Origin: Acidobacteriaceae bacterium | Lineage (GTDB): Bacteria; Acidobacteriota; Terriglobia; Bryobacterales; Bryobacteraceae | Length of the DNA: 64,000 bases | NCBI GenBank assembly: GCA_019240405.1 | Contig: JAFAYL010000047.1 | Location: 62,001 to 126,000 of the forward strand | Direction: 5' to 3' | In this document: piece after piece, positions 46,789 through 55,503 of the stretch | Position numbering within the stretch: position 1 is the first letter of the stretch | Layout of the letters: every line of letters starts with the position of its first letter | Translations under genes and position numbers: made by a program | Notes under the pieces: model-generated | Databases searched by the model: none | What the model saw: only the letters and a program-made list of their open reading frames with translations | Told to the model about the DNA's origin: nothing

Positions 46789-47312
46789 GTTCGAGAGTCC
46801 GGTCCGGGTTTGATCTCATGCGGCGCGGAAGGGCCATCCAGTTCACGCTCGATTTGCGACCGAAAGCGCTCGATGATCGCTTGATCGGCCGACGAAAGCG
46901 GCTCGGGTGAGCTGCGGTTGCGGCGTACGTACCAAGAATAGATCAAGAAGCCAACCGCTAGAGCGATGGGCGGCATGAGCCATGTGATCAAGCCGAAACC
47001 TTGGGCGGGCGGTGACGCGAGTGCCACGACGCCTTCTTCCCGAACGATGGTGTTTAGGACTGCATCGTCGCTCATTCTCCGGGCTTTCATCTGGTAAATC
47101 CGGCGGCGCATCGGATCAGCCGAGCTGCAATGGAGCATGGGGCAGTTGGCGACGGTGTTCCTGCATCCGCCGCAACGACAAGCGAGCTTATCGCCAACGC
47201 GCAGAACGTCTTGAGTTAGGAAGGAAGTGGGATCCTGCGCTACGACGGCAGTCATCGCCAGCAGGAAGGCGGCCGCGAGCTTACGATTCCACAGTCGCGG
47301 GCGTCGTAGCAA
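46785..47312 (-). CDS. ccmH: CcmH/CycL-like cytochrome c biogenesis protein with cysteine-rich motif
   Basis: This 175-residue protein has a signal peptide, then the redox motif ACRCGGCRNTVANCPMLHC at residues 44-62. The CGGC (Cys47/Cys50) occupies the place of the LRCxxC motif of CcmH, which reduces apocytochrome c cysteines; Cys45, Cys57 and Cys62 are extra. One transmembrane helix (GLITWLMPPIALAVGFLIYSW in part) is near residue 115, with a charged C-terminus. The first 32 bases overlap the end of ccmF, and a shorter start within this frame is possible. Confidence 0.88.
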   Translation of the reverse strand: MLRRPRLWNRKLAAAFLLAMTAVVAQDPTSFLTQDVLRVGDKLACRCGGCRNTVANCPMLHCSSADPMRRRIYQMKARRMSDDAVLNTIVREEGVVALASPPAQGFGLITWLMPPIALAVGFLIYSWYVRRNRSSPEPLSSADQAIIERFRSQIERELDGPSAPHEIKPGPDSRT

Positions 47313-49293
47313 TGCCTACTACCTCCGTGCGCGGATAGATCAAGCGCGCCTTCGGCGGGATCAGACAAATAACGGTCCCGAAGAGCAGCACCCAGTAGCC
47401 GATCCAGATCCAGGAGACAAGCGGAAAAATGTAAAGCTGGAAAATTGCCTTGCTATTATCGGGCATCACGCCTGAATAGTTAACGTACAAATCTTCGTTG
47501 AGACGGCGGCGGATGCCTACAAAGGAATTTTGTTGCTGGCTCGATTTATAAAACCGGATTTCGGGCTCGAGCTGATCAACCACTTTCCCGGCGCGTGAGA
47601 CTTCGAGAACGGCACGGCTAAGTTCGTAATTCGGATTCTCGCCATCGTTCACACTTAGCAATTTCAGACCGTAGTGCCCGAAGCGGAGACTCTGACCAAG
47701 ACCCAAATTGCGCGTGTCGTGCTGATTGAAAGCGCTCCCGGTGAAGCCGATGAACATGAATACGATTCCCATGTGAACGAGATAACCGCCATAACGGCGT
47801 GTATTGCGCCAGGTCAACTCAAAGGCGGCTTTGGGGAGCGGCAGTTTCTCTTTGGCTTGGATGGCGCGGGATCCCTTCCAGAATTCAGCGACAATGCTTA
47901 CAAAAACGAACGCGCACAAACCAAACGAGATTAGAGCAGCAAGGTGATGAATACCTGAGATTGCCAGCGTAGCAATCACGATCAGGCCGGCAATCGAAGG
48001 TACGAGGAATGCACGCTTGAGACTGTTCAGCGAGCTTTTGCGCCAAGCAATCAACGGGCCGACACCTGTCAGGAACAGTAGGAAGAGCGCAACGGGAACA
48101 TTGACGCGCGTGTAGTACGGTGCATCGATCGTCTCTTTTTCGCCGGTAAGTGCCTCCATCAGTACCGGGAACAGCGTTCCCCATAACACGGCAAAGCAAC
48201 TGGCGAGCAGTATCAAATTGTTAAACAGGAAGCCCGATTCGCGCGAGACGACGCTTTCGAGTTTCACTTCACTTTTTAGATACGGCAAATTCCGGAGGAC
48301 AGCGAACGCAGTCAGGGCGGTTGCGGTGATGATGAAGGTCGTGAAGTACGGCTTCACGGGCGACTGTGCAAATGCATGCACGGATGAAACCAGCCCTGTA
48401 CGTGTGAGCGTGGTTCCGAGAATACTCAACAGGAACGTAGCGGAGACCAGCACCATGTTCCAGACCTTCATCATGCCTTTCTTCTCCTGCATCATGACGG
48501 AATGCAGAAAGGCAGTAGCAGTGATCCAGGGCATGAGCGATGCATTTTCGACAGGATCCCAGCCCCAATAGCCGCCCCAACCAAGCACGGTGTAGGCCCA
48601 GCCCATGCCGAGCAGGATTCCTGTGCTTTGGAAGAGCCATGTAAGAATGGCCCAGCGGCGCGTGGTGTGAATCCAGCCTTCGCCAGGCTGCTTGGTAACA
48701 AGCGAGGCCATGGCGAACGCGAACGGCACAGTGAAGCCGACGTAACCGAGATACAGAAACGGCGGGTGGATTGCCATGGTCCACCACTGTAAAAGCGGGC
48801 TCAAACCCTGGCCGTCGCCTACGTCGATAATTCCCCGTCCCGCGATCAGGACTTGAAATGGGCTGGCAACGAACGTGATGAGGCCGACGAAGAACAGCTC
48901 CGTGGTCATCAGGATCGCGACGACGACCGGCATCATGTCTCGGAATTTTCGCCGGTTCGTGTAAGTCGCGATAGCCGAATAAGTGGCGAGCAGCCAGCTC
49001 CAGAACAGAAGCGATCCCTCCTGTCCGCCCCACCATGCCGTGAATTTGTACACGGTGGGCATTGCTCTGTTCGTGTGGCTGGCAACGTACGCGAGGCGAT
49101 AGTCACCCTGGATCAAAAGAGAAACGAGAACTGCCGAAGCGAGCGTCAGGAGCGCCCAGACCGCGTAAACAGCGCGTTCGGCGCTGACGACTAAAAAGGG
49201 GCGGCGCGCATGCTTCCCGGCGATTGCAGCAACAACAGAAAATGCGGCGAGACAGAAGGCCAGCAGAATCGAAAGCGCGCCGATGTTCTCCAT
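47281..49293 (-). CDS. ccmF: Cytochrome c heme lyase subunit CcmF
   Basis: This 670-residue polytopic protein contains the heme-handling motif GYWGWDPVENASLMPW near residue 240 and the WGGQEGSLLFWSWLLA segment near 90, both typical of CcmF/NrfE. It has about 15 hydrophobic segments and a large C-terminal periplasmic domain. CcmF ligates heme from CcmE to the CXXCH cysteines of apocytochrome c. It lies 7 bp after ccmE and overlaps ccmH. Confidence 0.96.
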   Translation of the reverse strand: MENIGALSILLAFCLAAFSVVAAIAGKHARRPFLVVSAERAVYAVWALLTLASAVLVSLLIQGDYRLAYVASHTNRAMPTVYKFTAWWGGQEGSLLFWSWLLATYSAIATYTNRRKFRDMMPVVVAILMTTELFFVGLITFVASPFQVLIAGRGIIDVGDGQGLSPLLQWWTMAIHPPFLYLGYVGFTVPFAFAMASLVTKQPGEGWIHTTRRWAILTWLFQSTGILLGMGWAYTVLGWGGYWGWDPVENASLMPWITATAFLHSVMMQEKKGMMKVWNMVLVSATFLLSILGTTLTRTGLVSSVHAFAQSPVKPYFTTFIITATALTAFAVLRNLPYLKSEVKLESVVSRESGFLFNNLILLASCFAVLWGTLFPVLMEALTGEKETIDAPYYTRVNVPVALFLLFLTGVGPLIAWRKSSLNSLKRAFLVPSIAGLIVIATLAISGIHHLAALISFGLCAFVFVSIVAEFWKGSRAIQAKEKLPLPKAAFELTWRNTRRYGGYLVHMGIVFMFIGFTGSAFNQHDTRNLGLGQSLRFGHYGLKLLSVNDGENPNYELSRAVLEVSRAGKVVDQLEPEIRFYKSSQQQNSFVGIRRRLNEDLYVNYSGVMPDNSKAIFQLYIFPLVSWIWIGYWVLLFGTVICLIPPKARLIYPRTEVVGIATTPATVES

Positions 49294-49299
49294 GTCTTG

Positions 49300-49737
49300 T
49301 CAGCTGACTTTGGATGCAGCCGCGGTTTCATGCGACAGACCACGTTGCGAAGGTTTCGCTTCGTACTTGGAGGCGCATTTCGCCTGTATTTTTGTGGCTT
49401 GGAATACGCCATCCGGACCGAGTCGTCCATCTGCGAGTGCCTGAGCGTTGTCTTTGAAGGTGTCAGGAAGCGGATCGGTACCGGAGTAGACGACATTCAG
49501 CGTTTGCGGTCCCTGATGTAGCGTGAAAAAGACTTGCGCTCCATGCCGAACGATGGAACCGGGCACGATGTCTCCGGCCACCCGAAGCCGCTGATCTTGC
49601 CGGTTCTTGGCCATTTCTGCGAGTTCCGGAATGGTCTTGTAGTACGTCTTGGTTTGGCTGATCCCGCCAAGTGCGAGCCACACGAGAGACCCGACGATCA
49701 GCGCGATCAAAACGCCAAACTTCACATACGTTTTCAT
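49300..49737 (-). CDS. ccmE: Heme chaperone CcmE, CxxxY variant
   Basis: From the ATG at 49737 this 145-residue protein has one N-terminal membrane anchor (VKFGVLIALIVGSLVWLAL) and an OB-fold body including LRVAGDIVPGSI and VVYSGTDPLPDTF. The covalent heme-binding site, AKHDENY in E. coli, reads QAKCASKYEAKP here, so Cys121 replaces the His while Tyr125 is kept. Such CxxxY CcmE proteins are known from archaea and some bacteria. Longer in-frame starts up to 49803 precede the anchor and are rejected. It is the first gene of the ccm operon. Confidence 0.95.
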   Translation of the reverse strand: MKTYVKFGVLIALIVGSLVWLALGGISQTKTYYKTIPELAEMAKNRQDQRLRVAGDIVPGSIVRHGAQVFFTLHQGPQTLNVVYSGTDPLPDTFKDNAQALADGRLGPDGVFQATKIQAKCASKYEAKPSQRGLSHETAAASKVS

Positions 49738-49844
49738 GGCAGGGACTTCACTCAGTATAGATCCGTATAGAAACGGGTCGAGGTCAAGCCTCCCGGCCGG
49801 CAAATTGAGTCACCAGCAAACCCGCTTTTTGAACTTGCGCGCAA

Positions 49845-50579
49845 TCAATCTCCGTAGCAATACCAATTCCTTTGCTCTGTATCTTGGCCAGCTTGGAGTT
49901 TCCGCAGATGCTCCATCACGTCGCGATCGGCTTTCCCGATGCTCACAAGCTCTTGGTAATCGCGAATGGCTCGCTCTCTCGCTTGAGCCGCGCCGTCCAG
50001 GAAATCCTCTGGCTTCAATTCAGCGTCTGCAATCACCGGATCATCCGGCGGCGATTGCGATAGGGACCACCATGTTTCGTAAGCTTCCGCCCGCATTTTG
50101 GTCAAGCGGGGATCTCGGAGGGCTTTCCACTTCCTAAACTCCAGAATGTCAATCACAGTTTTGAAATACGGAATCCACCCGGTCGCAATAGTCTGGCAAC
50201 CTGTCGGAAGGAGTCGAACCAGTGCTTCTGCGCCGTCTGGATCGCCCTGGTGAACCCTGGCAATTAGCTGAAGTAGATCGTGTTGATAGTTTTCCTGTCC
50301 TTGAATTTCGTTATAGCGATAATGCAGTTCCCAAGTGGCAACACGAATGCAACGCTCGCCACAAGCGCTATTTGGCTTACTATCCTCCAGCTTCTCCGCC
50401 TCGCGGTCTGCTTGCATGAGAAGGTTTGCCCACTCGACCGAGTCTTTCGAATTCGCTGCTCGATCCAGGAGAGCTTTAAGTTTATCGACCTGAGCTTGTG
50501 AGGAAGAATCCGCGCCGCAAAGAATTTGAGCCGTGAACAGAATCTGTACTAAAAGGCATTTCGTTTTCATTTGGCTCAA
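49845..50579 (-). CDS. Secreted hypothetical protein with conserved cysteines
   Basis: This 244-residue protein has a weak signal peptide (MSQMKTKCLLVQILFTAQIL, cleavage near CGADSSSQA; a lipoprotein site at Cys21 is possible). The rest is mostly helical and rich in charged and aromatic residues (ACGERC near residue 75; NWYCYGD at the end). No known domain is recognised. It lies 107 bp upstream of ccmE on the same strand, so a role in the operon is possible but not supported by sequence. Confidence 0.7.
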   Translation of the reverse strand: MSQMKTKCLLVQILFTAQILCGADSSSQAQVDKLKALLDRAANSKDSVEWANLLMQADREAEKLEDSKPNSACGERCIRVATWELHYRYNEIQGQENYQHDLLQLIARVHQGDPDGAEALVRLLPTGCQTIATGWIPYFKTVIDILEFRKWKALRDPRLTKMRAEAYETWWSLSQSPPDDPVIADAELKPEDFLDGAAQARERAIRDYQELVSIGKADRDVMEHLRKLQAGQDTEQRNWYCYGD

Positions 50580-50713
50580 CCTCCAAGGATCACGTCGGGC
50601 GGGTTTGCAGCGACCTCCAAACCGGTGGTTTTAGCCTACTTCATTCGCGCAGCTGTGTTATGCAGTTATAGATGGTGAGCACGCAACCACATCGGCGAAA
50701 TTCCTGTTAGCTC

Positions 50714-51988
50714 ATGAAAACTGACCAAAATACACAAAATGATACCGATGCAGGTCTGAGTCTATTCCAGCTCTTGGATCCCGAAGTCCTTGCTAATCCG
50801 TACCCACTCTTTCGGCGCATCCGCTCGACTGATCCTGTCCACTGGGACATGTTCCTACACGCCTGGGTCATAACGCGTTACGACGATGTGGTCCGGGTGT
50901 TCAAAACGTTTTCTGCGGATCGAACTCCAAGTCCACGCCAACTGAGCGAAATGGGGCTCGAGCACATGTCCCCTATAGCCGCCCTGATGGTCAAACAAAT
51001 GCTGTTCTTGGACCCCCCAACGCATACGCGCATCCGGAGTCTGGCTGCTTGCGTGTTTACTCCGCGCCGCGTATCCGTATTACGTGACCGGATTGAGAAC
51101 ATTGCCAGGAGATTGCTGCTCCGAGTAGCTGAAACAGGAGAAATGGACGTGATGGCGGATTTCGCGAGTCCGCTACCTGCGATTATCACAGCGACATTGC
51201 TTGGCGTTCCTGAGGAGGATTACGAGCAGCTAAAAGACTGGTCTGCTGATTTTGCGGAGATGCTGGGGAATTTCCAGCACAATCCCGATCGCACACCTCG
51301 GATCCTCAAGACTGTGGAAGAAATGACGACCTATTTTCGCGATCGAATCCGTGAACAGCATCAGCACCCGCGAGAAGGGCTGCTTCACTCCTTGTTAACC
51401 GCCGAGGTAAATGGCGACAAGCTGAGCGAGGAAGAGGTTATAGCGAATTCGATCATCACCATGATCGGAGGCCAGGAGACCACAACGAATCTGATCGGAA
51501 ACGGTCTCCTCGCGTTGCTTCGCAATCCAGCCGAGCTAGACCGATTACGCCGTGACGGTTCGCTGCTGGGATCGGCTGTCGAGGAACTGCTGCGTTACGA
51601 TTGCCCAAGTCAACATACTGCCAGAATTGCGCCCGCCGATATGGAGATGGGAGGAAAGCGCATTTCCGGCGGTCAGGCGGTGATTGCTGTGATGGCTGCT
51701 GCGAATCGCGATCCGGAGCGTTTCCCTGACCCAGATCGGCTCGATCTGTCGCGCGCTGACAACCGGCATTTAGCGTTTGGCTGGGCGAGCCACTTCTGTT
51801 TCGGCGCGCCACTTGCCCGATTAGAAGGCCAGATTAGTTTCTCGCTGCTAACGCAGCTTCCCAATCTGCACTTAACATCGGAGTCCTTGCAATGGCGCAA
51901 CAATCTCGGGCTGCGCGGTCTGGTGGCATTGCCTGTCCGTTTCGATCCTTCTCCGTCGCTTCGTTTCGACGAATCGAATCAGCGGTAG
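50714..51988 (+). CDS. Cytochrome P450
   Basis: This 424-residue soluble bacterial P450 has the I-helix oxygen-activation motif IGGQETTT at residues 251-258, the ExxR pair Glu291/Arg294 and the heme loop FGWASHFCFGAPLAR at 355-369 with Cys362 as axial ligand (Ala358 replaces a usual Gly). It needs an external ferredoxin and reductase. The stop is 18 bp from the stop of the convergent NRPS gene. By context it may hydroxylate the amino acid loaded on that carrier protein, as P450s do in several aminoacyl-carrier systems. That link is inference. Confidence 0.93.
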   Translation: MKTDQNTQNDTDAGLSLFQLLDPEVLANPYPLFRRIRSTDPVHWDMFLHAWVITRYDDVVRVFKTFSADRTPSPRQLSEMGLEHMSPIAALMVKQMLFLDPPTHTRIRSLAACVFTPRRVSVLRDRIENIARRLLLRVAETGEMDVMADFASPLPAIITATLLGVPEEDYEQLKDWSADFAEMLGNFQHNPDRTPRILKTVEEMTTYFRDRIREQHQHPREGLLHSLLTAEVNGDKLSEEEVIANSIITMIGGQETTTNLIGNGLLALLRNPAELDRLRRDGSLLGSAVEELLRYDCPSQHTARIAPADMEMGGKRISGGQAVIAVMAAANRDPERFPDPDRLDLSRADNRHLAFGWASHFCFGAPLARLEGQISFSLLTQLPNLHLTSESLQWRNNLGLRGLVALPVRFDPSPSLRFDESNQR

Positions 51989-52006
51989 ACTTTTTTACTT
52001 TCCACT

Positions 52007-54703
52007 TTATGCCGAACTCGAATCAGCGCTCGCCAATTTCGCGCCGCGGCAGCTTTGCAGACATTTCCGTAGCTTTTCCGCGACAACCGTAACAGCTGCC
52101 GACGGCCCTGGTGATGAATACCCTAACCGTGGAGCGAGGAAAATGCGCTGGTCACCGGGGATAACGTGTACCTCTACGCCTCCTTCGGCAACCTCACTCC
52201 AGCCCAGGCGGCGATCATGAAACGAGCGGAAGGCATAATCACCACCCCAAAACAAAACAACTCGGCCAGAGTAAGGTTTCGGAACATACGCGTCGTTAGC
52301 GCGTCTGTTCGCCTCTTCCAATTCCGCCGACCCATGAAGAATCGGGCCCGTGCCACTCATTTTTGTCCGTGCCCACCGTAGCCTGATGTTTGGTGCCAGT
52401 CGATACCACAGCAAGTAACTCAGGTACGATAATTTCTGCTTTCGCGACCGCCACAGGAACTCGCCCAAATAGCTATCGATGAACCAAAATAACGTGCGCC
52501 GGATAGGTCTTATTGGAAAATCGGCCTGTTCACCAGGGAAAAAGCTATCCATCAGGACGAGCAATGGAACGTCCTCTCCCTGGGCACGCAGCTGTTGCGC
52601 CATTTCAAAGGCCACAATGCCGCCGAAACAATAACCGCCAAGATGGTATGGCCCTTTAGGCTGAACTCTTCGAATCTCAGCAATATAGTTCGCGGCCAAA
52701 TCTTCGACGCAGAAATCAAAATTGCCGTCGCCTATGACCCCCGAGGGCTGCAGGCCATAAAAAGGCTGCTCCGGCCCTAACACGGCAGCCAACTTGTGAT
52801 GTATCTGGAGATCCCATCCATGAGCATGCACGCAGAAGAAAGCGCGTCGATTCCCTCCCGCTTGGATCTTAACCAGCGATGAGGATCCCGCCAGTTTTTC
52901 GTCGCGTTCGAAGAGCGCAATCTGGTGTGAGAGTGCTGCAACAGTAGGCGATTCGAAAATCGTGCGCAGTGGCAGATCAACACTGAAGGTTTTCCGGATA
53001 CGTGCAATAACCTGGGCAGCCAACAACGAGTGCCCGCCGAGCCGGAAAAAATTGTCGTTTAATCTCAGTTCGCGCCCACCTAGCAGACTGGAAAGAATGG
53101 ATGCCACCTGAACCTGAATTCCGTTCTCCAGTTCCCCAGCTCCGCCAGCCTGCTCCAACGAATTGAACGCATCAGGAGCCGGTAGCGCCCCGAAGTCAAC
53201 CTTACCGTTCGCCCTGATCGGCAACTCCCGGCGGCGCACAAAGACGGCCGGAGTCATGTAGGAAGGGACGTGCGCGGCCAAATGAGATCGAAGGTCATCA
53301 GCAGTAGCATCCGTTCTGAGCACAACATATGCGGCAAGTTGTTTGTACTCCTCACTTCCTACGGCTGTTACCGCTGCGGCTCCGACCGCGGGATGGCTTC
53401 GAAGCGCGGCAACAATTTCACTCGGCTCGATGCGAAACCCACGAATCTTGATCTGATCATCCAAACGTCCGTGAAAGTAAAATTCTCCGCTTGGAAGCTT
53501 TCGTCCGAGATCGCCTGTGAGATAAGCCCTAACGTCCCCCAAAGCTGAATTCTGGACAAAGCGCTCGTGGGTTAGATCGGGGCGACCGATGTACCCAGCG
53601 CCAACACCGGGACCGGCGATACAAATTTGACCGCAATCGCCATCAAGGACCGGCTGCAAACTGGAGTCCAGAATGTAGACGTCTGTTCCCGGTATTGGCC
53701 TCCCTATGGTTGGAATCGCGAATCCATTACGTTCACTTGGCACAATTCCCGATGTCGCAAGTACCGTGCATTCAGTCGGCCCATAATTGTTCACAACGTG
53801 AAATGGGAGTCCGGATGGCGGGAAGCTTCGCAGCGTGTCTGCACCAGTCAGCAGAAATCTAAGCCGTGTGTTCTGCGGCCACTCGAGTGAGATTAGCTGC
53901 TCGGCAATAGGAGTTACTGCGAAACAAAGCGTGATCCCCTGTGCAACCAAATAGTCGCGCAAACGCTCCGGTACGAGCACGCTGGAGCGTTCTGGAATAT
54001 ACAGGCTCGCGCCTGCAGCTAGGATGGGCCAAGTCTCTAGAACCGCAGCGTCGAAGGTGAGGGCAGCGAATTGCGTACCTTTGTCCTGTGGTGTTACATC
54101 GAAGGCCTCACCGTGCCATTTGACCAAATATCTTAAGTTCGCCTGCGTAACAGCTACACCTTTCGGCTGTCCCGTAGATCCCGAAGTGTAGATAACGTAC
54201 GCGAGATCCTCGGGTGCAGTCCTCCAAACACTCTCACTCACGTTTGGAACGGGTTCGGGCTGCGAACTACCGACAAGTTCGTCAATAAAACAGAGCTGCA
54301 CATCTCCACCCAAACCATGGAGGCTGGTGCGGTTTGTTGCCAACACCCGAACATCCGCCTCGGACAGAACACGATTTAGGCGTTCGAGGGGTTCCGCCGC
54401 GCTTACCGGCAAATAGGCACAACCAGTGCGCCAGACGGCAAGCGCGGCAATGATCATTTGAACGGAATCGTCGGTGGAAATCGCTACAATTCCACGCCTT
54501 CCTCCGAGAGTTGAACTAAGCGACGTTGCCAAGTGCGAAGCGCGTGCAACCAAATCACCGAAAGTGATCCGCTGGCGTTCAGACACAATTGCCGTAGCCG
54601 TTGGCGCAGATCCGGCAATTCGCCAGATGTGCTTTGCAACAGAGACGAACTCAGTGTTGCTGGATGCTTCTGACATGTGGTCCACGTTCTGAGTCTCCTT
54701 CAC
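52007..54703 (-). CDS. Single-module NRPS: adenylation-carrier-thioesterase (A-T-TE)
   Basis: This 898-residue protein has an adenylation domain at about 20-505 (YVIYTSGSTGQPKG at 170-182, NNYGPTE at 305-311, YLTGDLG, catalytic Lys501), a carrier domain at about 525-600 with phosphopantetheine Ser559 in LGGHSLLA, and a thioesterase at about 615-885. Asp218 takes the place that binds the amino group, so an alpha-amino acid is the expected substrate. The thioesterase nucleophile elbow GGYCFGG has Cys692 for Ser, and the usual PGDH reads PGDQ at 849-852. It starts with GTG at 54703, overlapping the PPTase stop; a GTG at 54685 has a better-spaced AAGGAG. No condensation domain is present. Confidence 0.93.
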   Translation of the reverse strand: MKETQNVDHMSEASSNTEFVSVAKHIWRIAGSAPTATAIVSERQRITFGDLVARASHLATSLSSTLGGRRGIVAISTDDSVQMIIAALAVWRTGCAYLPVSAAEPLERLNRVLSEADVRVLATNRTSLHGLGGDVQLCFIDELVGSSQPEPVPNVSESVWRTAPEDLAYVIYTSGSTGQPKGVAVTQANLRYLVKWHGEAFDVTPQDKGTQFAALTFDAAVLETWPILAAGASLYIPERSSVLVPERLRDYLVAQGITLCFAVTPIAEQLISLEWPQNTRLRFLLTGADTLRSFPPSGLPFHVVNNYGPTECTVLATSGIVPSERNGFAIPTIGRPIPGTDVYILDSSLQPVLDGDCGQICIAGPGVGAGYIGRPDLTHERFVQNSALGDVRAYLTGDLGRKLPSGEFYFHGRLDDQIKIRGFRIEPSEIVAALRSHPAVGAAAVTAVGSEEYKQLAAYVVLRTDATADDLRSHLAAHVPSYMTPAVFVRRRELPIRANGKVDFGALPAPDAFNSLEQAGGAGELENGIQVQVASILSSLLGGRELRLNDNFFRLGGHSLLAAQVIARIRKTFSVDLPLRTIFESPTVAALSHQIALFERDEKLAGSSSLVKIQAGGNRRAFFCVHAHGWDLQIHHKLAAVLGPEQPFYGLQPSGVIGDGNFDFCVEDLAANYIAEIRRVQPKGPYHLGGYCFGGIVAFEMAQQLRAQGEDVPLLVLMDSFFPGEQADFPIRPIRRTLFWFIDSYLGEFLWRSRKQKLSYLSYLLWYRLAPNIRLRWARTKMSGTGPILHGSAELEEANRRANDAYVPKPYSGRVVLFWGGDYAFRSFHDRRLGWSEVAEGGVEVHVIPGDQRIFLAPRLGYSSPGPSAAVTVVAEKLRKCLQSCRGAKLASADSSSA

Positions 54704-55503
54704 GCGACCTTGCAGCCGATAAAGCCAAAATCTGGATCTAAGTCAGGCATATTCGCGGATGGCAAGCTGGCCAAGAGTTGGTCAACCGTGATGTACCGAA
54801 ACATCCGGACCGCGCGCTTGGACCGAAGAGCTAGCGCGCCAACGTACCCCGGTGCGGGATGCAAATCACAAAGGGACCAGAGCCGGGCCTCCGACGCACT
54901 CCCATTCACGTCCAGAATGGCTGGAGGTTCGGTGGGAAGAAGCGTTACTTGAACGCTGTCCAGTGAAGCCCTAAGACCCTGCCCGGTTGCTTTGAGATAA
55001 GCTTCCTTTCGAGTCCAGCACGCGAAGAACGAAGCCAGCCGAGTCGGCCACGTCAAACTTTCTAGCTTTAAGAGCTCCTCAGGACAGAAAAACGACTCCG
55101 CGATGCTATGTATGTCGGGGTGTTCGCGGATCTGCTCGACGTCAATACCAAGCTCGCAGCCCTCGGTGAAGGCATACAAGGCCAGATTCCCTGAATAGGA
55201 GCTATTAAAGTGAAGAAACCGCGGTTCCGGGTAGAGGCGTGGTTTTGCTGCGTGCTCGTGAGAAAGGCGAATATCGCACGCTCTTGTGCCTGCGCCTAGG
55301 TACCGGGAAAGGAGAGTGCGTAATATTCCCCTTCGCAGGATAAATCTCGTTCGAGCACACTCCGATTGCAAGCCGCTGAGCCGAAACTTCTCATCCGAAG
55401 AGAGACTGAGAGAGAGTCGCCTAATGATTTCGGCGCCCGCGTCGATGACTACGGACCACACATGCACTTCAGAACAGGCACTTACACGATCTAGATTCCG
55501 CAT
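54700..55503 (-). CDS. 4'-phosphopantetheinyl transferase, Sfp type
   Basis: This 267-residue enzyme attaches the phosphopantetheine arm to carrier proteins. Motifs are HFNSSYSGNLALYAF (the usual SHS of Sfp reads SYS), the Mg-binding GIDVEQIRE near residue 120 and FFACWTRKEAYLKATGQGL near 160. It is coupled to the NRPS gene by a GTGA overlap, so it is almost certainly the dedicated activator of that carrier domain. The ATG at 55503 is preceded by a long noncoding region. Confidence 0.94.
   Translation of the reverse strand: MRNLDRVSACSEVHVWSVVIDAGAEIIRRLSLSLSSDEKFRLSGLQSECARTRFILRRGILRTLLSRYLGAGTRACDIRLSHEHAAKPRLYPEPRFLHFNSSYSGNLALYAFTEGCELGIDVEQIREHPDIHSIAESFFCPEELLKLESLTWPTRLASFFACWTRKEAYLKATGQGLRASLDSVQVTLLPTEPPAILDVNGSASEARLWSLCDLHPAPGYVGALALRSKRAVRMFRYITVDQLLASLPSANMPDLDPDFGFIGCKVA

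Noticed and set aside
48269-49036. Open frame of 255 codons in another frame of ccmF
   Set aside because: Same strand as ccmF but shifted; ccmF motifs are intact throughout, so there is no frameshift.
52007-54703. RalA/atromentin-synthetase-like aryl-pyruvate dimerase
   Set aside because: The A-T-TE layout matches, but the amino-group-binding Asp (residue 218) is present, which argues for an alpha-amino acid substrate.
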